From Vulcanimicrobiota bacterium (GTDB taxonomy: Bacteria > Eremiobacterota > Eremiobacteria > Baltobacterales > Baltobacteraceae), in assembly GCA_030042755.1 (NCBI GenBank), contig JASHZC010000158.1, positions 1 through 11,830 of the forward strand: 11,830 nt of DNA, read 5' to 3'. The position numbers were made by a program, and so were the translations under genes. Below the pieces are notes generated by a model. That model was not told the DNA's origin and searched no databases. It saw only the letters and a list, made by a program, of their open reading frames with translations. The stretch's first letter is position 1. Each line of letters starts with the position of its first letter. Below, piece after piece: positions 1-6,244 of this stretch.

Positions 1-726
1 AGTCCGAGCTACCTGCAGCGCGCGTTTACTCGGACGATCGGCATTTCGCCGCGTCGCTACGCGGGCTTACGCCGCGACGAGCGTTTGGTGCGACTGCTGC
101 AAGCGGCGCCCTCCGTAACCGCTGCGATCTACGATTCCGGATACGCATCGCCGGCGACCGCGTACGAGGGGGCAACGCAGCGGCTCGGCATGACGCCGTC
201 GTCGGTACGCAAGCGCGGCCACGGTGAAACGATCTATTATGCGATCGTCCCGTCGACGCTCGGGCCCGTTCTGGTTGCCGCGACGTCCCGCGGCATTTGC
301 CGCGTCGACATCGGCAACGACGAAGCCGAGCTGACGAAGAGACTCCGCGACGCGTTCTCTTCCGCGGATTGCATACGTGCCGAAGATCGCTTGGAAAGCG
401 CAACATCGCGCATCGTTGCATACCTTGCACGCGAGGGCCCGTGGCCGCGCTTACCGCTCGACGTTCGCGCTACCGCATTTCAGATGCGCGTTTGGGAAGC
501 CCTACGCACGATCGAGCCGGGCGATACCATGCAGTACGGCGAGCTCGCTCGCGCACTCGGCTGTCCGACGGCGGCGCGCGCCGTCGCTCGAGCGGTCGCA
601 ACGAACTACATCGCGTTACTCGTTCCGTGTCATCGCATCGTGCCGGCGCGCGGGGGCGCCGGCGGATATCGCTGGGGTACCCAGCGCAAAGAGCAATTGC
701 TCGAACTGGAACGCCGCAGCGCTTAG
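1..726 (+). CDS. ada: Ada-like bifunctional regulator / O6-alkylguanine-DNA alkyltransferase, 5' truncated by window edge
   Basis: The frame is open from base 1, so the gene begins outside the window; 241 codons are visible. The first ~70 visible residues match the AraC-type helix-turn-helix of Ada (opening SPSYLQRAFTRTIGISPRRY, later SVTAAIYDSGY and RLGMTPSSVR). A ribonuclease-like linker domain follows, and then the alkyltransferase domain, with the acceptor site PCHR at visible residues 209-212 (Cys codon 628-630). The downstream GGYRWGTQRK segment is also typical. Known role of the family: the active-site cysteine takes alkyl groups from O6-alkylguanine in a suicidal reaction, while the AraC part activates adaptive-response promoters once the N-terminal Ada cysteine is methylated. 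That N-terminal zinc domain is not visible, so whether it is present cannot be judged. The usual Asn-Pro before the active site reads Asn-Tyr (ATNYIALLVPCHR), a mild deviation. The TAG stop overlaps the stop of the convergent gene. Confidence 0.93.
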   Translation, partial: SPSYLQRAFTRTIGISPRRYAGLRRDERLVRLLQAAPSVTAAIYDSGYASPATAYEGATQRLGMTPSSVRKRGHGETIYYAIVPSTLGPVLVAATSRGICRVDIGNDEAELTKRLRDAFSSADCIRAEDRLESATSRIVAYLAREGPWPRLPLDVRATAFQMRVWEALRTIEPGDTMQYGELARALGCPTAARAVARAVATNYIALLVPCHRIVPARGGAGGYRWGTQRKEQLLELERRSA

Positions 727-1130
727 TGCACGATGTAGACGTCGGCCGTTAGTGCCGGATTTACCACTGCGGAATGAAGGCGCGGGCCACTGCACAACCG
801 GCTGGGACCGAGACGCAGCGTGAAACGCGTCACGGCGCCGTCGAATACGTCGTCGATCACGCAGCTTGACGATTCCGCGGAAGCCACGCTCGACACGAGA
901 TATCGTCCCGGGGGCAGCGTAATGTCCGAGAAGAATCCGTGCCGGTCGGTCTTGACCGTTGCCAACGCCATGTCTGCTTGGCTTATGGGCATCCGAAAGA
1001 TCGCTACCGATGCCCCTGCCACCGGCCTTCCCGCTTCATCGAGAAGCGTTCCCCTCACGCCGCCATTGGCCGCAAACGCCGGCACCGCTGACATCGCCAA
1101 CGCTGCGATCCCAACGAGAAAGATTTTCAT
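723..1130 (-). CDS. Small secreted protein with carboxypeptidase-regulatory-like (CarboxypepD_reg) fold
   Basis: 135 residues. Residues 1-20 form a clear signal peptide (MKIFLVGIAALAMSAVPAFA, predicted cut after AFA). Residues ~23-108 look like a single beta-sandwich of the carboxypeptidase regulatory-like type: GxVRGTLLDEAGRPVAGASV near the start, a central TDRHGFF turn and the LPPGRYLVS strand. Such domains are non-catalytic, found outside the cytoplasm, and usually bind or present something at the cell surface. Two cysteines (C90 and C113) could form a disulfide. There is no lipobox, catalytic site or membrane anchor. It is the last gene of the long minus-strand block, 29 bases after the coiled-coil gene, with a hairpin in the gap and no clear ribosome site. 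Its TAA stop overlaps the Ada stop by 4 bases. Function unknown; confident about the reading frame and export, less so about the exact domain family. Confidence 0.8.
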   Translation of the reverse strand: MKIFLVGIAALAMSAVPAFAANGGVRGTLLDEAGRPVAGASVAIFRMPISQADMALATVKTDRHGFFSDITLPPGRYLVSSVASAESSSCVIDDVFDGAVTRFTLRLGPSRLCSGPRLHSAVVNPALTADVYIVH

Positions 1131-1140
1131 GCCCGAATTC

Positions 1141-1156
1141 TACCCGCGAACGGGTA
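1141..1156 (-). other. Perfect 6-bp intergenic hairpin with UUCG loop
   Basis: TACCCG-TTCG-CGGGTA read on the minus strand, 3 nt after the stop of the coiled-coil gene and 10 nt before the ATG of the secreted-protein gene. No T-run follows, so it is not a standard intrinsic terminator. It could be an mRNA-stabilising or attenuating hairpin, or an operator. The structure is seen; its role is inferred. Confidence 0.45.
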
Positions 1157-1159
1157 GCG

Positions 1160-1726
1160 CTAGGCTTTTGTGGCGACCGATTCCAACGCCGCGGTGTCTT
1201 CCGGCGCCTGCAAATCGAACGCCGCACGCTTGCTCTTTGCGGCTGCGTCCGCCAACGGCTGTTGCGCCGATGGAGTTGCCGCACGCGGCGCATTCGTAAG
1301 CGCTATGCGCCCCTTTTGCACCGAACCGAGCGCAGCAGCGAGACGCGCTTCCATCTCGGCGAGAATCTGCGCAGCGTACTGATCGGCACCCTCGCGTACT
1401 TTGCGCGCACGTTCTTCCGCCTCGCGCAGCACGACGTCCGCCGTCGTTCGAGCGCGCTGAACGATCTCGTGCTGATCGACGAGTTCTTCGTGCACGTTCG
1501 AGGCCTGCTCGACGATCGCGTTTGCCTTCTCTTGCGCGGCGCGCATGACGCGATCCTGATCCTTGGCAATGATCTGCGCGCGCCCAACCTCGGTGGGTAG
1601 CGTGGAGCGGATCTTCTCCACGAATTCCAGGAGGCGTTCTTCTGAGAGAACACGATAGCCGGCGGGAAGCCACGTCCCTTCGTGCACGTAACTCTCGAGT
1701 TTGTCTAACACGCGATAGACCGACAT
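1160..1726 (-). CDS. SepIVA/DivIVA-like coiled-coil protein encoded next to coaD
   Basis: 188 residues, soluble. The N-terminal ~45 residues (MSVYRVLDKLESYVHEG...GYRVLSEERLLEFVEKIRSTLP) resemble the conserved start of a family often labelled 'ATPase' or 'V-type ATPase subunit H-like' next to coaD in Firmicutes and related to mycobacterial SepIVA. There is no Walker motif, so the ATPase label should not be copied. Residues ~50-135 are a long Ala/Glu/Arg/Gln heptad-rich coiled coil, and residues ~140-188 an Ala/Pro-rich disordered tail. In mycobacteria SepIVA is a DivIVA-like factor for division and cell-envelope growth; a scaffold role here is inference. The start is well supported: GGAGG (complement of 1735-1739) lies 8 nt before the ATG and begins within the 14-base gap after the coaD stop. 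Confidence 0.85.
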   Translation of the reverse strand: MSVYRVLDKLESYVHEGTWLPAGYRVLSEERLLEFVEKIRSTLPTEVGRAQIIAKDQDRVMRAAQEKANAIVEQASNVHEELVDQHEIVQRARTTADVVLREAEERARKVREGADQYAAQILAEMEARLAAALGSVQKGRIALTNAPRAATPSAQQPLADAAAKSKRAAFDLQAPEDTAALESVATKA

Positions 1727-1734
1727 TCCAGGAA

Positions 1735-1739
1735 CCTCC
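1735..1739 (-). promoter_or_regulatory. Shine-Dalgarno site of the coiled-coil gene
   Basis: GGAGG on the minus strand, 8 nt before the ATG at 1726. It sits directly after the coaD stop codon, which fixes the start of the downstream gene. Confidence 0.75.
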
Positions 1740-1740
1740 G

Positions 1741-2244
1741 TTACGCTTGTTTGAGTGCTGACCGCTTCGTCGACATCACGTTCAGCACCGGAAGCGGTAC
1801 GAACGCCGCGACATCGCCGCCCAGAAAGAAGACTTCTTTGACGAGGCTCGAGCTGACGAATGAGTACTTCGCATCCGACATCAGAAAGAGCGTATCGACG
1901 TTGGAAAGCGACCGGTTCATGAGCGCGGTCGACATTTCGGTTTCGAAGTCCGAAACGACGCGTAGACCCTTGACGATTACGTCAGCATCCCGCTCTCTGA
2001 CGAAATCTGCGAGCAACCCGCGGAAGTGATCGACGTGCACGTTTGGCAAATGATCGGTGCACGCGCGAAGCATACGCTTGCGTTCATCCAGCGTGAACAT
2101 CGGATTGCGTTTTTGCGGATTGACCACGACCGCGACGATGAGTTCGCCGAAGGCGCCGGCGGCGCGTTCGATGACGTCGAGGTGACCGTTCGTCGGTGGG
2201 TCGAACGATCCCGGGTAGATAGCCCGCGTGATCCGCGGCTTCAA
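1741..2244 (-). CDS. coaD: Phosphopantetheine adenylyltransferase
   Basis: Transfers AMP from ATP to 4'-phosphopantetheine to make dephospho-CoA, the penultimate step of coenzyme A synthesis; cytosolic, usually hexameric. The 167-residue length is normal for the family. Visible motifs: YPGSFDPPTNGH at residues 10-21 (nucleotidyltransferase TxGH motif, TNGH 18-21), NPQK at 42-45, VKGLR at 91-95 and YSFVSSSLVKEV at 127-138 (the C-terminal ISSS-type ATP-binding motif). The chosen start is TTG at 2244, because the encoded MKPRITRAIYPGSFDP has the normal N-terminal spacing. A GGGGG run lies about 10 nt upstream; the ribosome site is imperfect. It lies 23 bases after rsmD and 14 bases before the coiled-coil gene, matching the recurrent rsmD-coaD pairing. 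With panE upstream in the same block, two CoA-pathway genes share one gene cluster. Confidence 0.96.
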   Translation of the reverse strand: MKPRITRAIYPGSFDPPTNGHLDVIERAAGAFGELIVAVVVNPQKRNPMFTLDERKRMLRACTDHLPNVHVDHFRGLLADFVRERDADVIVKGLRVVSDFETEMSTALMNRSLSNVDTLFLMSDAKYSFVSSSLVKEVFFLGGDVAAFVPLPVLNVMSTKRSALKQA

Positions 2245-2267
2245 CCTACGCGTTCCCCCGCAAGTTC

Positions 2268-2819
2268 TTAGGCTTGCCGGGGTGTGAGGAATGCCAGGGC
2301 GACATCGCCATACACTTCTTCGCGCGTCGAGCGATACCCCGGTATATCTGGAAGAATTCGTTTCGCCGCGTGCTCGTACACGACGAGCGCATCCGGCGCG
2401 AGTAACTCGCGTTCGAGCAGCAAACGGAAAATTTGCAATGGAATCTCGTTCGCGTACGGTGGATCGAGATACACGATATCGAACGGGCCCGCGATCCGAT
2501 AGAGCGCGCGCTCGGCCGGAGCGGCCACAACCGTCAGGCGATCGGAGATTTCGAGCGACTGTGCGGCTTCTTCGATCGTTTGTGCCGTTTCGCGATGCGC
2601 TTCGACGGACACGACGCGCGCGGCTCCGCGCGACGCAGCCTCAAAGCCGATCGCACCAGTTCCCGCAAAAAGATCCAACACGCGCGCGCCTTCGATTCGA
2701 TTCATAAGAATCGAAAAGAGCGATTCTTTCACCCGGCCGGGTGTCGGCCGCACGCTGGTGCCTTTGGGCGATTTCAGTTTACGGCTTCCAAGCGTGCCGC
2801 CGGTGATCTTCGGACTCAA
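2268..2819 (-). CDS. rsmD: 16S rRNA (guanine(966)-N2)-methyltransferase
   Basis: Methylates G966 of 16S rRNA (E. coli numbering) in the small ribosomal subunit, using S-adenosylmethionine. At 183 residues it has the usual family length. Features: the N-terminal ITGGTLGSRKLKSPKG (family consensus IxGxxxGRxL) and RPTPGRVKESLFSIL, the SAM-binding motif VLDLFAGTGAIGFE at 47-60, the acidic VEAHRE of motif II, and the catalytic DPPY at 119-122. The frame stays open upstream to 2981, but residues before the TTG at 2819 are unlike RsmD and are an antisense-like read of the HAD gene. The TTG start is supported by GGAGG (complement of 2826-2830) 6 nt ahead. It therefore overlaps the 3' end of the HAD gene by 41 bases, suggesting translational coupling. 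Confidence 0.95.
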   Translation of the reverse strand: MSPKITGGTLGSRKLKSPKGTSVRPTPGRVKESLFSILMNRIEGARVLDLFAGTGAIGFEAASRGAARVVSVEAHRETAQTIEEAAQSLEISDRLTVVAAPAERALYRIAGPFDIVYLDPPYANEIPLQIFRLLLERELLAPDALVVYEHAAKRILPDIPGYRSTREEVYGDVALAFLTPRQA

Positions 2820-3528
2820 GCCCTTCCTCCGGAGCAACCAATTCCAAAACGCCCTCGAGACTGTGCACGACGTGAGTCGGCGGAGGGACGTCACTGGGGT
2901 AGCTTTTCCCCCCGTTATCCAACCAGACCGCTCGGAACCCTGCTCCCAGCGCGCCGGCGACGTCGGTGTGGGGATCGTCACCTACGTATAAGCAACGTTC
3001 GGGCGGCAAGCCGAGTTCGTGCGCGAGCGCCTCGAAGGCAAGTGGATTCGGCTTTTGCACGCCGAGATCCGCACTCGCCAATACGCGCCCGTGAAACCCG
3101 GCGCGGCGCGCTTTGCTCACCTGAAGCGGGTTCCAACCATTGCTGAGAACGGCAAAGGGGACGTTCCTGCGCTCGAGCTCGGCAAGCGTCGGCCGCGCCT
3201 GCGGATCGGGAACGATGAAACTATCGGCCATCGACACCGCCATCCGTTTGAAGCCCTCGACGTACTCCGTGCTCGGCGAGACGCCTCGTTCGCTGACGAA
3301 GTACGTCACGGCTTCCTCGATCGTCATTTCGCCGCTACGCGCCTGCACGAGCAGGTGATCGATACGGTCTCCTTCTTCGGTCAGGGACCCGAGCGGACTT
3401 CCGCCATCGGCGACGATGCGCTCGAGTAAATGGAGAAAAGCCACATGCTCTAGGCGGTTGTCGATGCAGAGCGTGTGGTCGATGTCGAATCCCACGGCGC
3501 TTGCGCGCCGTGGGATATTCGCGGTCAC
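2779..3528 (-). CDS. HAD-superfamily hydrolase (HAD-IA type phosphatase)
   Basis: 249 residues from the chosen start. All four HAD motifs are visible: I, FDIDHTL (D15 nucleophile, D17); II, VLSNGW (S129); III, K159 in GVQKPNP; IV, YVGDDPHTDVAGALGAG at 181-197. A helical cap lies between motifs I and II, giving subtype IA, which hydrolyses small phosphomonoesters such as nucleotides or sugar phosphates. The exact substrate cannot be read from sequence. The start is uncertain. GTG at 3528 is one base after the M16 stop and has no clear ribosome site. GTG at 3495 would put motif I at residue 4, closer to family habit, but lies in the 3' arm of a strong hairpin. An open frame further upstream to 3681 only shadows the peptidase gene. 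The 3' end overlaps rsmD by 41 bases. Confidence 0.88.
   Translation of the reverse strand: MTANIPRRASAVGFDIDHTLCIDNRLEHVAFLHLLERIVADGGSPLGSLTEEGDRIDHLLVQARSGEMTIEEAVTYFVSERGVSPSTEYVEGFKRMAVSMADSFIVPDPQARPTLAELERRNVPFAVLSNGWNPLQVSKARRAGFHGRVLASADLGVQKPNPLAFEALAHELGLPPERCLYVGDDPHTDVAGALGAGFRAVWLDNGGKSYPSDVPPPTHVVHSLEGVLELVAPEEGLESEDHRRHAWKP
2826..2830 (-). promoter_or_regulatory. Shine-Dalgarno site that decides the rsmD start
   Basis: GGAGG on the minus strand, 6 nt before the TTG at 2819, lying inside the 3' coding end of the HAD gene. It supports a 183-residue RsmD instead of a longer read. Confidence 0.75.
3489..3516 (-). other. Perfect 12-bp hairpin with GCAA (GNRA) loop at the 5' end of the HAD gene
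   Basis: On the minus strand ATCCCACGGCGC pairs without mismatch with GCGCCGTGGGAT across the loop GCAA. It begins 13 nt after the M16 peptidase stop. No T-run follows. It includes the alternative HAD start codon GTG at 3495. Structure seen directly; a role in terminating or stabilising the upstream message, or in hiding the start codon, is inference. Confidence 0.55.
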
Positions 3529-3529
3529 G

Positions 3530-6196
3530 TTATTTCGTCGGGCCCGGCCCGGTGACGACGCGGACAAAATCGCTTGGGCGCACCCACTTTGCGAAGGCTG
3601 CCTGTACTTGCGCCGCGGTTGCATCGAGGAAGTTCTGCGCGTCGGTCTGGTACTGATCGAGCGGCAGATCTTGCCCAGCATACTGCAAGAGCAGAGACGT
3701 TACGCCGTCGTAGGACGACTGGTGAATCGGCACATCGCCGAGCAGCAACGCCTTGGCCCGCACGACGTCGTTCTCCGTAAGCGGCGTCGTTTGCACGCGT
3801 TGCAGATCGGCGATCACGGCCTGTTCCGCCGGCACGATGTTCTGTGGATCGCACGCGTACTCGACGTTGAAGCTCGAGCGGGTACGGCCAGCGTGGAAAC
3901 TGCTGCCGATCGAGTAAGCGTATCCGTGCACTTCGCGCAGATCGTGATAGAGGATCGACGAGTAGAATCCGCCGGTAAGCGCCGCATTTGCAAGTTGCAA
4001 CGGCGCCCAATCCGGGTCGCTGCGACGCAGATCGTTCAGCTGAACCAATTGCACCGAGGACTGAACGCGGCCTTGCGCCGGCACGACGACTTGCGCGGCT
4101 GCGTTCAGCGAGACGGCCGGCGGGTGCGTGTCCGGTTTCGGACCGGTTGCAGCCCACGATCCGAAGTACTTCTCGAACGATGCGCGCGCCTGATCGGGCG
4201 TTACGTCACCGATTACCACGATTGTGGTGAGATCGGGTCGATATGCCGCCGTATACCAAGCCTTCAGATCGTCGAGCGTTACCGATCCAACGGTCTTGAC
4301 CGTTGCGAAGTTGCGATACGGATCGCCCGCCGGATAAAGCGCGTTATTCAACGCGACCTGCGCGAGGTAATCCGGTGACGTGACTTGCCCTTGCATCTGA
4401 CCGACGAGCTGTCCTTGCACGATTGCAAAGCTCTTGGGATCGAATGCCGGGTGAAGCTCCTGGTCGGCGAGCAGCTGCACGCCGCGATCGAAATCCTTCG
4501 ACAATACTTGCATCCCGAAATCCGTACCCGCATCTACCGAAGCGGAAATCTTGTCGAGCTCAGCTTGATATTGTAGGCGATCGTACGTGGTCGTTCCGAA
4601 CGGAAAGAGCGCCGTCATCAGATCGTTCACGCCGCGCTGCGAGGCCGGCTCCTGAACGAACGGATCGTTCTCGATATTTCCCGAGACGACGACCGTTTTC
4701 GTGATCGATTCGGGCTGGACGATCAGTCGGATTCCATTGGATAACGTCATCGACGTCGGATCGAGCGTCTTGGCCGGCACCTTGAGATTGCTCAAGATTT
4801 CTTGCGCCCATGACGGAAGCGGTTCGTGCGTCTTGGGCGGTACCATGTTGTCTTCTTTGCCGGGTCCGCCGCCACTGCTGCTGCTCGCCTGGCCGTTGTT
4901 CTTGGGAACCGCGTAGGCAGCGACGACGTTGTCGTTCTTGAGGTACGTGCGCAGCACGCGGTTGACGTCGGCAGTCGTTACCTTCTCGAAGGCGCTTTCC
5001 ATGTCGTCGGGCGATGAGAGGCCCTGCACGGCGACGGCTTGGCTCCATTCGAACGCGAGACCCTCGATGGAGTTGCCATTGAATTCCAGCTGCGCGATTT
5101 CGCGACGCTTCGCGGCGTCGACCAAATCGTCCGGAACGCCGTTCTTGCGATAGGCGTCGATCACGTCGCGCATCTCTTTGTCGATCGTCTCGGGCGTAAC
5201 CATCACCGGCACGACACCGATTGCCAAACCGACGCCGGTCTTACGAAACGTCTGCGCTTGGAATCCCGTGTAGAGGGCTTTGCCCTGCGCCGTGAGGGCG
5301 AAAAGATCGCCGCGCTGGCTGCTGAGCACATCCTCCAGGATTTGCGATGCAGCGTAGTCGGGGCTGTCGAACCCCGGCATACGGTATCCGAGCAGCACGA
5401 TCGTGAACGGTTGGTCGGAAAAATCGCGGTAAACTTGCGCCGTTACCGGGCGAAGATTCACGCTCGGTTTGAACGGAAGTCTTGCCTCCGGCAAATTCCC
5501 GAAGAGCGCCTTCACCTTAGCGATCGTCGACGGTCCGTCGACGTCACCGACGATGATGTACACTGCGTTGTTCGGATGATACCAGGTGTCGTAAAACTGT
5601 CGCAGCACCGGTGTCGTCACCTGATGCGCAAATCCATAGACCGTTCCGAGCGTCGTCTTGGCGTACGGAGTGCCGGCCAAGATCCGCGTCGTCATCTTCT
5701 CGAAGAGACGATAGATTGCGTTGCTGTTGTCTTGCGTGACCTCTTGCGTGATCGCTCCACGCTCCTCCGCCCATTGATCGGCTGCGAGCGAAAGTCCCGA
5801 GGCGCGGGAGCGCTCCAAGTGCATCGCGATCTCGAGATACTGCGACGGGACCGTGAAGAAAAATTGTGTCACCGAGTCGGTCGTGTCGGCGTCAAAGTCG
5901 CCACCCGTAAGGCTGACCGTGTCCATCAGCTGCGACGACGAGAGCGTCTGACTGCCGCGAAACATCATGTGTTCGAGCGCATGCGCTTCGCCGTCGACGG
6001 TCTGCTCGTTCGAGCCGACTTCATAATTCATCATCGTCGTGACGACGGGAGCGAGCGGATTGCGAACCACAATCACGCGCATCCCGTTGTCGAGCGTAGC
6101 GCGCGTTACCTGAAGCGAAGACGCGTTCGCGGGAGTGGCGAACGTAACGGCCGCGGCCACGATTGCGGCAGCCGGCAAAAGACGAAGAAATCGCAT
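3530..6196 (-). CDS. Secreted two-repeat M16 (insulinase/pitrilysin family) zinc metallopeptidase
   Basis: 888 residues. A signal peptide occupies residues 1-25 (cut predicted after PANA), so it acts in the periplasm or outside. The first M16 domain carries the inverted zinc motif HALEH at 72-76 (H72, H76 ligands, E75 catalytic) and the distal glutamate E152 in AITQEVTQ, so this half should be active. After a Ser/Gly/Pro-rich linker (~435-465) a second M16 pair begins at LSNGIRLIVQPE. It lacks HxxEH but keeps the C-terminal substrate-binding Arg/Tyr segment LREVHGYAYSIGS. The architecture is that of PqqL-like fused M16 enzymes, which form a clam-shell and cut unfolded peptides; the substrate is unknown. 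The ATG gives a textbook signal peptide but has no good Shine-Dalgarno site. It lies 48 bases after recG and 1 base before the HAD gene. Confidence 0.95.
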   Translation of the reverse strand: MRFLRLLPAAAIVAAAVTFATPANASSLQVTRATLDNGMRVIVVRNPLAPVVTTMMNYEVGSNEQTVDGEAHALEHMMFRGSQTLSSSQLMDTVSLTGGDFDADTTDSVTQFFFTVPSQYLEIAMHLERSRASGLSLAADQWAEERGAITQEVTQDNSNAIYRLFEKMTTRILAGTPYAKTTLGTVYGFAHQVTTPVLRQFYDTWYHPNNAVYIIVGDVDGPSTIAKVKALFGNLPEARLPFKPSVNLRPVTAQVYRDFSDQPFTIVLLGYRMPGFDSPDYAASQILEDVLSSQRGDLFALTAQGKALYTGFQAQTFRKTGVGLAIGVVPVMVTPETIDKEMRDVIDAYRKNGVPDDLVDAAKRREIAQLEFNGNSIEGLAFEWSQAVAVQGLSSPDDMESAFEKVTTADVNRVLRTYLKNDNVVAAYAVPKNNGQASSSSGGGPGKEDNMVPPKTHEPLPSWAQEILSNLKVPAKTLDPTSMTLSNGIRLIVQPESITKTVVVSGNIENDPFVQEPASQRGVNDLMTALFPFGTTTYDRLQYQAELDKISASVDAGTDFGMQVLSKDFDRGVQLLADQELHPAFDPKSFAIVQGQLVGQMQGQVTSPDYLAQVALNNALYPAGDPYRNFATVKTVGSVTLDDLKAWYTAAYRPDLTTIVVIGDVTPDQARASFEKYFGSWAATGPKPDTHPPAVSLNAAAQVVVPAQGRVQSSVQLVQLNDLRRSDPDWAPLQLANAALTGGFYSSILYHDLREVHGYAYSIGSSFHAGRTRSSFNVEYACDPQNIVPAEQAVIADLQRVQTTPLTENDVVRAKALLLGDVPIHQSSYDGVTSLLLQYAGQDLPLDQYQTDAQNFLDATAAQVQAAFAKWVRPSDFVRVVTGPGPTK

Positions 6197-6244
6197 GCCG
6201 CCGGGTTTGGCCGCTGCGGTGACGAGCCCTCTTGAAGTCGCTCG

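Noticed and set aside
2820..2981. 54-codon N-terminal extension of RsmD
   Set aside because: The extra residues are unlike the family, while the TTG at 2819 has a well-spaced ribosome site and gives normal length.
3529..3681. N-terminal extension of the HAD hydrolase into the peptidase gene
   Set aside because: It would overlap the M16 C-terminus by ~150 bases with Arg/Ser-rich residues that resemble an out-of-frame read.
3416..4378. Plus-strand open frame of ~320 codons
   Set aside because: Antisense to the C-terminal half of the M16 gene and the start of the HAD gene; no recognisable domain.
5039..6235. Long plus-strand open frame of ~398 codons
   Set aside because: It lies antisense to the M16 peptidase, is extremely Arg-rich and shows no family motif; it is a high-GC shadow of the real gene.
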